This document shows positions 54,834 through 63,992 of a stretch of DNA of 64,000 bases, in pieces. Positions within the stretch are counted from its first letter, which is position 1, and each line of letters starts with the position of its first letter. Under the pieces are notes generated by a model that ran no database searches, had not been told where the DNA came from, and saw only the letters and a list, made by a program, of their open reading frames with translations. Origin of the DNA: JAHDBG01 sp963922315 (GTDB taxonomy: Bacteria > Pseudomonadota > Gammaproteobacteria > Chromatiales > Chromatiaceae); NCBI GenBank assembly GCA_963922315.1, contig CAWUID010000001.1, positions 97,970 to 161,969 on the forward strand. The letters run 5' to 3'. The position numbers and the translations under genes are program-made.

Positions 54834-55841
54834 ATGAAAAACGTAGATACCACTTTAATGAACAACTGGCATGTGGTTGCCAGTGTAGAAGATTGCGCAC
54901 CGGGTAGTATCACTGCTACACGTTTACTGAGCATCAATTTAGTCATATGGCGCAACCATGAGCCTGACTCACCCATACAAGTATGGCGAGATTATTGTCC
55001 ACACCGTGGTGTGCAACTATCCCTAGGCGAAATCACCAATAATAATTTGGCCTGTCCATATCATGGCTGGCAATATAATCAAGCAGGCAAATGTGTGAAT
55101 ATTCCTGCTCATCCAGATAAAGAGCCTCCGGCCGGCGCGAAAGCTACAGCTTACCAATGTGAAGAACGCTACGGTTTAGTCTGGGTTTGCTTAGGAACAC
55201 CAGTGAGTGAAATACCTGAATTCCCTGAGTGGGATGATGCAACCTATTACAGAACTTACACAGAACCCTACTTTATTAAAGCCAGCGCCTTTCGGGTAAT
55301 GGATAACTTCTTAGATGTCTCCCATTTTCCTATTCTGCATGAAGGTTGGTTAGGCGATCGCGAGCATACCGAAGTGGCAGACTTTGAGGTAAAAACAAAT
55401 GAAGATGGCATGCTTATCGGTAAATATCAACTCCATGCCTCTAGAGTTTTCAGTAAAGATCAAGATGACAATTCATGGGGTACCTGGATTACCTTGACCC
55501 AGCCTTTATGCCATTACTGTATTGCAGAGTCTGAAGAATCACGGTTGGTTGATTTGGTCACAATCACACCGATTGATGAAGACACTTGCGTAGCGCGGAT
55601 ACTGATGCTATGGGATGACGCCAACATGCAGGAATCCAAGGTACAAGATGAATACGATGAAACAATGAAACAAGATATTGACATTCTGCACTCCCAACAA
55701 CCAACCCGTTTACCCCTGTTATCGCCCAAAGAAGCAAAAGCACAAGGCGCACCCTACGAAATCCACGTGAGATCAGACAAACCCTCCATTGCTTATCGTA
55801 AATGGCTCAGAGGGCTAGGCATTACTTATGGCGTTTGTTGA
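54834..55841 (+). CDS. sxtH: SxtT/SxtH-type Rieske non-haem iron oxygenase (2)
   Basis: 335 residues, a close paralogue of the first Rieske oxygenase. The same ligand pattern is present (DYCPHRGVQLSLGEI and ACPYHGWQYN for the cluster; FLDVSHFPILHEGW for the mononuclear iron) and the same ending GITYGVC. Preceded by AGGA before the ATG. The protein differs from the first mainly at residues 180-230, the part that lines the substrate pocket in the family, which suggests different regiochemistry. The symbol is given by analogy and is not certain. Confidence 0.9.
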   Translation: MKNVDTTLMNNWHVVASVEDCAPGSITATRLLSINLVIWRNHEPDSPIQVWRDYCPHRGVQLSLGEITNNNLACPYHGWQYNQAGKCVNIPAHPDKEPPAGAKATAYQCEERYGLVWVCLGTPVSEIPEFPEWDDATYYRTYTEPYFIKASAFRVMDNFLDVSHFPILHEGWLGDREHTEVADFEVKTNEDGMLIGKYQLHASRVFSKDQDDNSWGTWITLTQPLCHYCIAESEESRLVDLVTITPIDEDTCVARILMLWDDANMQESKVQDEYDETMKQDIDILHSQQPTRLPLLSPKEAKAQGAPYEIHVRSDKPSIAYRKWLRGLGITYGVC

Positions 55842-56033
55842 GACCTGCCACCAATGTGGTAAAAGAAATAGGAGACCTATGTAGTTTACCGATGAAGCAA
55901 TGGCAGTGATTTCTGGCAAAAACCAGCATTTTTAGAATCCTATGGGTAGGAATATTAGCTGCTAACAATATTTTAATAATCTACTACCCAATATTTTTTA
56001 TTTTTTTAAATCAACAAGGGGAGAACCCTGTTT

Positions 56034-57671
56034 ATGTACGTATTAGGTATTCATATTGGTCATGACGGCGGCGCCGCTTTAATTAAAGACGGGAAGCTAA
56101 TCGTTGCGATATCTGAAGAGAGGCTTTCACGTAAAAAGCATAGTAACGGTTGGTGGCTTTCCGTGATCTATTGCTTAACCAGTGCAAAAATTAGTTTTCA
56201 TGATATAGAACTCATTGTCTGGTCAAATTGTGGTCCTCGTCTGAGCAAAGCACACGATGGTGGTATCGAAATGGCCACCGGTGTTAAATGTCGCACAGTG
56301 CGTTGTGATCATCACCTCTCACATGCTTTAGGTGCCATCGCTTTATCCGGTAAAAAGAAAGGCTTAGTATTTGTAACAGATGGTGGTGGTAATGAAGGTA
56401 TTGGTCAGCATGAAGTCACTGAGTCAGCCTTTGTCTTTGATAACAATCAATTTCATCTTGCCATGCAATCAGACCCACATAGAGATCGGTGTAAAGGGCT
56501 GGGTACAGCCTATGATGCATTCACCGGTTTCTTAGGCTTTGGTGCTGAAGAATCGGGTAAAACCATGGGGCTTTCTGCCTATGGCTCAAGTGCCGACTAT
56601 GATCATCACCCAGATCTTTTCAACGTATCCGCAGATGGCCGAATAGAAAGCCTGTTGGAAGATACCGATTACTGGGGCGTAATGAAGCTCAGTAAAAAAT
56701 ACAATTTAAATTTTGGCGACCCATTCCCCGACGGCACATCTGCTACCGCCGCTAATATCGCTAAATATATACAAGTACAACTTGAACGAACAACACTGAG
56801 ATCAATACAAGCACTCCTAGCTAAACATGACGTGCCGAATGTCTTGCTATCCGGTGGTGTGGCATTGAACTGTGTCTCTAATAACAAACTTTCCCAACAA
56901 CTAGACGGCGTTAATGTTTTTCCTTGCCCTCCTGCCTCCGATTCTGGACTCCCGCTGGGTAACGCCGTATATGGTTATTGGAAGCTGACTGGAGAAATTA
57001 TAGATATCTCTAATTCCAGCATGCGATTTGGTCGCGATTATTCAGAAGATGAAATTCAAGACGCGCTAAAAGAACTACCTGATACCTTAATGCCTGGCAG
57101 TGTGGTACTCGGCAAACTCAAATATACTAAAATCAATAACCCAGCACATTATGCAGCTGATTTAATTGCATCTGATCATATTATTGCTTGGTGGCAAGGT
57201 AAAAGTGAATATGGCCCGCGTGCATTGGGAGGACGGTCGATTTTAGCCAACCCGAGGGGTGAAGGGGTACGGCAATGTATCAACGATAAAGTGAAAAGGC
57301 GTGAATGGTTTAGGCCATTTGGCCCAGCTATACGAGAAGCCGAAGTAACCGATTATCTTGATTCTGGGCTATATACAAGCTATATGACCGCAGCGCCTAA
57401 AGTTAATGAAAGCGGAGTCAAAGCATTAGGAGAATGTGTACATACGGACACGACTTGTCGCATCCAAGCCGTACCAGAGTCATCTGACCCCTATGCTCTT
57501 TTACTGGATAAACTGAAAAAAGATACCGGTTATGGCTGTGTTTTAAATACGTCGTTTAATATACAAGAACCGATTGTAGAAAGCCCAGGTGATGCCATTG
57601 CCACTTTTTTACGCAGTAAAATAGACTATTTGATATTAGGCGATTATTTATGTGAACGCATCCGCCCCTAA
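56034..57671 (+). CDS. sxtI: O-carbamoyltransferase, SxtI/NodU family
   Basis: Predicted to transfer a carbamoyl group from carbamoyl phosphate to a hydroxyl, as SxtI does in saxitoxin synthesis. 545 residues. N-terminal Kae1-like domain with LGIHIGHDGGAALI, SEERLSRKKH and the iron-binding HHLSHALGA (near 93-101); mid region LLSGGVALNCVSNN; C-terminal YrdC-like domain with SEYGPRALGGRSILANPR (near 394). Shorter than the about 612-residue cyanobacterial SxtI, so it may be a different branch of the family. A ribosome site (AGGGGAG) precedes the ATG. Confidence 0.88.
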   Translation: MYVLGIHIGHDGGAALIKDGKLIVAISEERLSRKKHSNGWWLSVIYCLTSAKISFHDIELIVWSNCGPRLSKAHDGGIEMATGVKCRTVRCDHHLSHALGAIALSGKKKGLVFVTDGGGNEGIGQHEVTESAFVFDNNQFHLAMQSDPHRDRCKGLGTAYDAFTGFLGFGAEESGKTMGLSAYGSSADYDHHPDLFNVSADGRIESLLEDTDYWGVMKLSKKYNLNFGDPFPDGTSATAANIAKYIQVQLERTTLRSIQALLAKHDVPNVLLSGGVALNCVSNNKLSQQLDGVNVFPCPPASDSGLPLGNAVYGYWKLTGEIIDISNSSMRFGRDYSEDEIQDALKELPDTLMPGSVVLGKLKYTKINNPAHYAADLIASDHIIAWWQGKSEYGPRALGGRSILANPRGEGVRQCINDKVKRREWFRPFGPAIREAEVTDYLDSGLYTSYMTAAPKVNESGVKALGECVHTDTTCRIQAVPESSDPYALLLDKLKKDTGYGCVLNTSFNIQEPIVESPGDAIATFLRSKIDYLILGDYLCERIRP

Positions 57672-57896
57672 CTAATATAAGGAAAATATCAGCATCACTT
57701 CCTTCGTATGTTATTCCGTGCGAAGTCGCGAATCTATGAAATTAACATAAACCAGCTTGGATTGTGTGACAGATAAAATAGATTCTGTAACTGCGCATAG
57801 AATAACGCTTTTTTTACGGTCTGTTATAGCGCAAATACTGAGTAGTGACGGTTTTTTCCCCGCAGCAAGCTGCGGAAAATTCTCAGATTTAAATAA

Positions 57897-58700
57897 ATGA
57901 ACTTACAACTTAGCGGAAAAAGAGCTTTGGTCACTGGCAGTAGTCGAGGCATAGGTGCCGCGATTGCTAAAACATTGGCCCAAGAAGGCGCTAGCGTGGT
58001 CATACATGGTCGCAATGTCGAACGCGTTCAGCATGTTACGCAACAGATCATAGCCAATGGTGGCAAAGCAAAAGCAGTAGTTGGTGCGATCAACACGGAC
58101 GAAGGTGCAACAGCAGTCGCTGAGTTCGCGCAATCTGTACTTGGTGGTATTGACATCTTGATCAATAACGCAGGCACTTTTTCTATAAGTGATTGGTTGG
58201 ATACTGCAACGGAACAATGGGCGCAACTTTACAACGCTAATGTTGTTTCCATGGTGCGTATGATTCAACATTTTGTGCCACAAATGAAAAAATCAGGTTG
58301 GGGACGAGTTATCCAAATCGCTAGCACAGACGGCACCCAGCCTTTTGCTGAACAGCCAGACTATGCAGCGACCAAAGCAGCTAACATCAATATGACAGTG
58401 AGCCTAGCTAAAGCATTAGCAGGAACAGGTATTACCGTTAATGCAGTAAGCCCGGGTTTAATCGAAACAGAAGGCTTTGACGAAGTGTTGTGCCGATTAG
58501 GTCAAGCACAAGGCGAAAGTACAAACTTGGCACAAATGAAAGCAGAAGTGCTGGAAGAAATGCAAGCCAACCCAGTTAATCGACTGGGTACTCCTCTGGA
58601 TGTAGCACATCTAACCGCTTTTATTGCAAGCCCACTGGCGAATTATATTAATGGGGCAAATTTACGTGTAGATGGTGGCTCAACCCAAACGATTAATTAA
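57897..58700 (+). CDS. sxtU: Short-chain dehydrogenase/reductase, SxtU-like
   Basis: Classical SDR of 267 residues. Cofactor motif TGSSRGIG (near 13-20), NNAG (near 90), catalytic Ser in QIASTDG (near 143) and Tyr-Lys in YAATKA (near 157-161). Saxitoxin clusters carry the SDR sxtU, and position makes this its likely counterpart, but SDRs are numerous and the symbol is provisional. No clear ribosome site is seen before the ATG. Confidence 0.75.
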   Translation: MNLQLSGKRALVTGSSRGIGAAIAKTLAQEGASVVIHGRNVERVQHVTQQIIANGGKAKAVVGAINTDEGATAVAEFAQSVLGGIDILINNAGTFSISDWLDTATEQWAQLYNANVVSMVRMIQHFVPQMKKSGWGRVIQIASTDGTQPFAEQPDYAATKAANINMTVSLAKALAGTGITVNAVSPGLIETEGFDEVLCRLGQAQGESTNLAQMKAEVLEEMQANPVNRLGTPLDVAHLTAFIASPLANYINGANLRVDGGSTQTIN

Positions 58701-58911
58701 ATTAGCCTGCTTTGTAGGTAAAAATACTCTATCAATGTCCTCGTTAGTTTCAGTGATTGCTGAGACGTAGTTATAAACTAGTATTTATAACTCCTATCAC
58801 CTCCAGTGAGACTGTAAACAAAACTTTTTTCTAACCACATCCTATGTCAATCTGACCTGCCTATTCAGATCATACCCATTACTCCCTCCCCATCTCTATA
58901 GCCGTCTACCC

Positions 58912-61047
58912 ATGTTTCCTTTAACGCCTATCGTTCTCGGCGGCACAATCATCGTTAGTGTGCTTGGCCTAAAAAAAACCTATAAATCACATTGGCATCC
59001 GTTAATTAAAAATAATAATAAGCCTCAAATTCAAGAAAAATCTTCTCTAAAGTGCCAGAGTTTAAATGCTTTACTAGCTGTTGAAGCCGCTTATCAGGCT
59101 AAAATCCAAAAATATATAGACCCATTGTTTGGTCAAACTCGCCATCAACATTTGCAAGAGCTTACATCCACTAAATCTCGTAAAATGAGTAAGCAAGAGC
59201 GTCTCGCTAATTTGCAGCTCGGCTTTGGCAGTATCGCTATCATTTCAGTCTTAATCAGTCGGTTTATTTATGCCCCTTTTATAGGGGTAACGATTTTACT
59301 TGGAATGACGGATCTTTCTGCTTTTTATTATAATGCTTATTTAGAATGGCAACGCACCCGCAAATTCGGATCTATTCACTTAGGTTGTATTTATGATGCT
59401 TTTATGTGGCTCGGAGGCTTCGCTGTCGTAGGCGCCTTTCGCATAGCACTCTTTGGTATTGGTTTAAAAGTTAAAACCATTACCGAAGCCCGTGCACATA
59501 AACGCTTAAGCGAGACTTTTCAATTACAACCCGACACGGTATGGGTACGTATTAATGACACAGAAGTAGAAATCGCTTTTGAGCAGTTAGCCATTGGCGA
59601 TACGCTTGTGCTACACAGCGGACAAGTTGTGCCTATAGATGGCACAGTCATCACAGGTTCAGCAATAATAGACCAGCATGTGCTCACCGGCGAAGCTCAA
59701 CCGGCTGAAGTCACAGTAGCTGATCCAGTTTATGCTTCCACATTGGTTATTTCTGGCAGTATTGACGTACAAGTTGAAAAAACCGGATCGGAAACCACCG
59801 CTGGGCGTTTAGGCGCCATTGTCAAACAAACCGCTAAATATAATGCATCAACCACGTTAAAAGTAGTAGAAATCGGTGACCGTTATACTGGGCCGACATT
59901 GGCTTTGAGCGCCCTCAGTTTTCCTTTTATTGGACCTGCCAGCGCTATCTGTATCATGGGCGCAAACTTTACTTTTGACACTTATACTACAGGGCCTGTA
60001 GCGGTATTGAATTTTCTCAATACTGCCTCTAAAAATGGCATATTGATCAAAGATTTCAAAGCACTGGAAAATTTCCAGGATGTTGACCTCGTTATTTTCG
60101 ATAAAACAGGCACACTGACGGTAGAACAGCCCACCGTTGGACGCATACATCAGTATGGCGACTATAGCGAAGCACAAGTATTAGCTTTTGCCGCTGCCGC
60201 TGAAGCACGGCAAAATCATCCGATTGCTAATGCCATATTAGCAGCGGCAGAAGCGGCGGAATTAGTCATTCCTGCCATCGAAGATACCTATTATGCGTTG
60301 GGTTTAGGTTTAAAAGTCAAATTGGTCGCCGAACATAAAATACTACGTGTAGGTAGTACACGTTTTCTGGGGCAAGAAAACATTGAATTACCCACACAGT
60401 TTGCTTACTTAAGCGAAACATGCTATGCCGAAGGGCATTCATTAGTGATGGTAGCGCTCGATAATACCTGTATCGGTGGCATCGAATTGCACCCCAGTAT
60501 ACGCCCTGAAACTCCGCGAATTATCCAACAATTAAAAAAACAAGACCTGGATTTATGCATTATCTCTGGCGACCAAACCGCCCCAACACAAAGATTAGCC
60601 GAAAAGTTGGGCATTGATCGTTATTTCGCCAATGTGCTACCAGAAGGCAAAGCAGAGTTAGTCGAACGTTTTCAACAAGAAGGCCGCCATATCTGTTTTA
60701 TTGGTGATGGCATTAACGACGCCATTGCTATGCACAAAGCTGAAGTATCTATTTCACTGCGTGGCGCCAGCACCGCTGCCACTGATGCTGCGCAGATTAT
60801 TTTAATGGACGGTAGTCTTAATAAGCTACTTCAACTATTTGGGCTTGCGCAAGCATTCGAACACCGACTGTTGCAAAATTTATATATTACTGCCGGAGTC
60901 AGCGGTCTAGCTATATCAGGTATTTTTCTTGCCGGCTTTAGTTTTGCAGCAATAGAAAGCCTGAGTTTCATTGCTTTAATCAGTGCATTCATGAGTGCCA
61001 TGCGACCTGTCCAGCAGCACTTGACAAAAAAACACGATGTAGAATAA
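58912..61047 (+). CDS. P-type ATPase without CPx motif (copy 3)
   Basis: 711 residues, with TGEAQPAEV, FDKTGTLTVE (Asp397), HP motif RQNHPIANAI and GDGINDAIA. The N-terminal extension (about 1-100) is basic and has the segment YQAKIQKYIDPLFGQTRHQH, shared with copy 4 but not copies 1 and 2; there is no HMA motif. The metal-site helix reads CIMGANFTFDTYTTGPVAVLN, without CPx. It follows the SDR gene and probably forms a pair with copy 4. Substrate unknown. Confidence 0.88.
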   Translation: MFPLTPIVLGGTIIVSVLGLKKTYKSHWHPLIKNNNKPQIQEKSSLKCQSLNALLAVEAAYQAKIQKYIDPLFGQTRHQHLQELTSTKSRKMSKQERLANLQLGFGSIAIISVLISRFIYAPFIGVTILLGMTDLSAFYYNAYLEWQRTRKFGSIHLGCIYDAFMWLGGFAVVGAFRIALFGIGLKVKTITEARAHKRLSETFQLQPDTVWVRINDTEVEIAFEQLAIGDTLVLHSGQVVPIDGTVITGSAIIDQHVLTGEAQPAEVTVADPVYASTLVISGSIDVQVEKTGSETTAGRLGAIVKQTAKYNASTTLKVVEIGDRYTGPTLALSALSFPFIGPASAICIMGANFTFDTYTTGPVAVLNFLNTASKNGILIKDFKALENFQDVDLVIFDKTGTLTVEQPTVGRIHQYGDYSEAQVLAFAAAAEARQNHPIANAILAAAEAAELVIPAIEDTYYALGLGLKVKLVAEHKILRVGSTRFLGQENIELPTQFAYLSETCYAEGHSLVMVALDNTCIGGIELHPSIRPETPRIIQQLKKQDLDLCIISGDQTAPTQRLAEKLGIDRYFANVLPEGKAELVERFQQEGRHICFIGDGINDAIAMHKAEVSISLRGASTAATDAAQIILMDGSLNKLLQLFGLAQAFEHRLLQNLYITAGVSGLAISGIFLAGFSFAAIESLSFIALISAFMSAMRPVQQHLTKKHDVE

Positions 61048-61370
61048 TATCGCAATACGCGATAGTGATTATCTCTAAAGTATTTAGAAAAACATAGAGA
61101 CGGTTACTCTTACTCTTTAACTTGACCTTCTTACATCTCAATAGTTCGCAAATTACTACTATCCAAAACTTCTTATAATATTTTAATCAGTATTGTTAAT
61201 ATAATATTTCACTTGTCTATTAACAAAACCTGTTATGTTAAACAAGGGAAAATGATACTTATTTAACAATGCTCTTTATTTTTAGTAAAGTGCAGAATCT
61301 ATCACGCAACATGTTCGCGTTTTGTCCATGGCTAATCAAATTTTAGGCACTGAATTACTAGAGACTTCCT
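61048..61370. other. Non-coding A+T-rich stretch
   Basis: No gene or clear motif is seen between the copy 3 ATPase and the repeat element. The stretch is strongly A+T-rich. A promoter for the copy 4 ATPase could lie here, but I cannot point to convincing boxes. Confidence 0.5.
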
Positions 61371-61536
61371 TAACAGGCTGTTGAAAAACAGCGTTTTTCG
61401 GTAGTTTGTGTGCGATACCAGGAGGTATCGCCAAAATCAATGACATTAACTCATTGATTTTGCAGGCAAGGAAAATCGCATTATTCATTGCCGTCGTTGA
61501 AAAAGTGCCAGGATGGCTTTTTTTAACAACTTGTTA
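61371..61536. repeat. Island repeat copy 3 (MITE-like)
   Basis: Left end TAACAGGCTGTTGAAAAAC and right end TTTTTTTAACAACTTGTTA are imperfect inverse copies. After the left end comes GCGTTTTTCGGTAGTTTGTG, shared with copy 1. An internal hairpin (AAAATCAATGA ... TCATTGATTTT) is present. About 166 bp, no coding capacity, ending 30 bp before the copy 4 ATPase start. Confidence 0.65.
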
Positions 61537-61566
61537 AGTCTTTTGTGACAATATGGTAGAAACCTT

Positions 61567-63735
61567 ATGCTTCCTTTAATCCCGATTGTTCTGAGCGGTG
61601 TTGTCATCGTGAGTGCACTTGGTCTAAGGAAAAACTATCAATCACAGCACCGTCAATTGATTAGTGATGATAACCAAGTTGTTGATAACCCGAAAACTCC
61701 GAAAAAACACTCGCTAAAACGCCGCAGTTTAAGTGCTTTATTAGCTATTGAAGCCACTTACCAAAGTAAAATCCAAAAATACATTGACCCCTTATTTGGT
61801 CAAACCCGCCACCAACATTTACAAGAGTTTGCCTCTACTGAACTCCGTAAATTGAGCCCGGAAGAACGCATCGCTAATATATGGCTTGGCGTCGGTAGTA
61901 TAGTAGTCACTTCCGCCTTAATCAGCACTTTTATTTACCCCCCTTTTATGGGGGTAGCCTTGTTATTTGGGTTAAGTGAGCTGTCTAGTTTTTACTATAC
62001 CAGCTATTTAGAGTTAAAACGTACCCGCCGCTTGGGTTCTATCCACTTACTCTGTATTTATGATGGTTTTATGTGGCTAGGTGGCTTTGCTACAGTGGGC
62101 TCAGTGGGCATTTTGTTTTTAGGTGTTGGCCTAAAGATCAAAGCCATGACCGAAAACCGTGCACAACAACATTTAAGTCAGATTTTCCAATTACAACCTG
62201 ACACAGTATGGGTACGCATTGATGGAGTAGAGGTAGAAATCCCTTTTGCACAATTGGCGATTGGTGACACGCTTGTACTACATAGCGGACAAATTGTGCC
62301 AGTGGATGGCACAGTCATCGGAGGTGAAGCACTGGTAGATCAGCATGTGCTAACCGGCGAATCGCAACCGGTTGAAATAAGGCTAAGTGATCAAGTATTT
62401 GCCTCCACTCGCGCTATCTCCGGCAACATTGATGTGCGGGTTGATAAAACTGGGTCAGAAACCACCGCCGGGCGTTTAGGTACAATTCTCAAAGAAACCG
62501 CAAAATATAATGTATCAACCACGTTAAAAGTGATAGAAGTCGGTGACCGTTACACTTGGCCAACACTCGCTTTCAGCACACTCAGTATACCTTTTATCGG
62601 GCCTGCTGGCGCGATTTGCATACTGGGTGCAAACTACACCTTTAATATCCGGGTCACAGGCTCTGTGGCAGTATTAAACTTTCTCAACACTGCATCTGAA
62701 AACGCAGTATTGATTAAAGATTTTAAGGCACTAGAAGAACTCAATAACATTGATCTGATTATTTTTGATAAAACCGGAACGCTAACAGTAGAACAACCTG
62801 CCGTTGGGCGCATACATTCGTATGCCAACTACAGTGAAGCACAGATATTAGCATTTGCTGCTGCCGCTGAAATGCGCCAAAATCATCCGATTGCTAGTGC
62901 TATATTAGCTGCGACAGAAACAGCAGACCTGACCATTCCCGCCACACAAAATACCCATTATGCACTAGGTTTGGGCATAAAAGTTAAATTAGTGGCCGAA
63001 CAGAAAACACTGCGAGTCGGTAGTGTGCGTTTTTTGCAACAAGAAAATATCACATTGCCCACTCAGTTTGCTTGTTTAAGTCAAGCATGCGCCACCGAGG
63101 GATATTCTTTGGTAATGGTAGCGCTAGACAACATTTGTATTGGCGCAATTGAATTACACCCGAATATGCGCTCTGAAACGCCACAAATCATTGAGCAATT
63201 GCAGCAACAAGGTCTAGAGCTGTGTATTATTTCCGGCGACCAAACCACACCAACACAGAAACTAGCTGAACAACTGGGTATTGAACGTTATTTTGCTAAT
63301 GTGCTACCAGAAGGTAAGGCTGAATTAGTTGAACGCTTCCAGCAAGAAGGCCGCCGTGTTTGCTTTATTGGTGACGGCATTAATGATGCTATCGCAATGC
63401 AAAAAGCCGAAGTCTCTATTTCTTTATGCGGTGCCACCACTGCTGCCACCGATATCGCACAAATTATCTTAATGGACGGTAGTCTCAGAAAACTACCCAA
63501 ACTATTTGGGCTTGCGCAAACATTCGAACGCCGTCTGGCTCAGAACCTATATATGACTTCAGGCTTTAGCGTTCTAACCTTAATGGGTATTTTTCTGGGT
63601 GGATTTAGTTTTTTAGCAACAGAAAGTCTACGCTTTGTTTCTACTATCAGCGCACTCACCGCAGCAATGCAACCTGTTCGACATTCCTTAAACGATGAAA
63701 AAAAACTCAAAACGCTAGGAGCATGTTCTCAATGA
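61567..63735 (+). CDS. P-type ATPase without CPx motif (copy 4)
   Basis: 722 residues, a recent-looking duplicate of copy 3 along its whole length. TGESQPVEI, FDKTGTLTVE (Asp401), HP motif RQNHPIASAI and GDGINDAIA are conserved. The metal-site helix is CILGANYTFNIRVTGSVAVLN, again without CPx, and the N-terminal extension has YQSKIQKYIDPLFGQTRHQH. Differences from copy 3 concentrate in the last 60 residues and the first 50. Role in export or ion supply for the pathway is only inference. Confidence 0.88.
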   Translation: MLPLIPIVLSGVVIVSALGLRKNYQSQHRQLISDDNQVVDNPKTPKKHSLKRRSLSALLAIEATYQSKIQKYIDPLFGQTRHQHLQEFASTELRKLSPEERIANIWLGVGSIVVTSALISTFIYPPFMGVALLFGLSELSSFYYTSYLELKRTRRLGSIHLLCIYDGFMWLGGFATVGSVGILFLGVGLKIKAMTENRAQQHLSQIFQLQPDTVWVRIDGVEVEIPFAQLAIGDTLVLHSGQIVPVDGTVIGGEALVDQHVLTGESQPVEIRLSDQVFASTRAISGNIDVRVDKTGSETTAGRLGTILKETAKYNVSTTLKVIEVGDRYTWPTLAFSTLSIPFIGPAGAICILGANYTFNIRVTGSVAVLNFLNTASENAVLIKDFKALEELNNIDLIIFDKTGTLTVEQPAVGRIHSYANYSEAQILAFAAAAEMRQNHPIASAILAATETADLTIPATQNTHYALGLGIKVKLVAEQKTLRVGSVRFLQQENITLPTQFACLSQACATEGYSLVMVALDNICIGAIELHPNMRSETPQIIEQLQQQGLELCIISGDQTTPTQKLAEQLGIERYFANVLPEGKAELVERFQQEGRRVCFIGDGINDAIAMQKAEVSISLCGATTAATDIAQIILMDGSLRKLPKLFGLAQTFERRLAQNLYMTSGFSVLTLMGIFLGGFSFLATESLRFVSTISALTAAMQPVRHSLNDEKKLKTLGACSQ

Positions 63736-63923
63736 ACTGATCGGAAATGATTTCGTGTTATTTTATGTACTGACCAAGCGCAATGAGGAGTCATAGTGGT
63801 TCTATTACGACAAGTGCAACACAGTCAGCGCGAAAAGAGCCGAAATCAAGCCTTGAAGCTGATTGAGAACACCCCCCTAGATAAGGCACCATAATACAAG
63901 TAACCATACCCCTCGGAATAAAC

Positions 63924-63992
63924 ATGAAAACCCCAGATCCTATCTTAATTAGAGCCTGCTTAAAAAGTAACAAGTATTTGATAACATTATAA
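63924..63992 (+). pseudogene. Truncated third SxtT/SxtH-type Rieske gene
   Basis: The ATG at 63924 starts MKTPDPILI, matching the N-terminus of the two intact Rieske proteins (xxxPDPVLI), and the 15 bases before it resemble their upstream sequence. After nine codons the match breaks at AGAGCCTGCTTAAAAAG, and a TAA stop follows at 63990-63992. This looks like a copy cut by an insertion whose end begins near 63951; the remainder could lie beyond the window. Confidence 0.7.

Noticed and set aside
57850..57880. Terminator hairpin before the SDR gene
   Set aside because: CCGCAGC/GCTGCGG forms a stem but lacks a downstream T-run on the + strand; direction and role are unclear.
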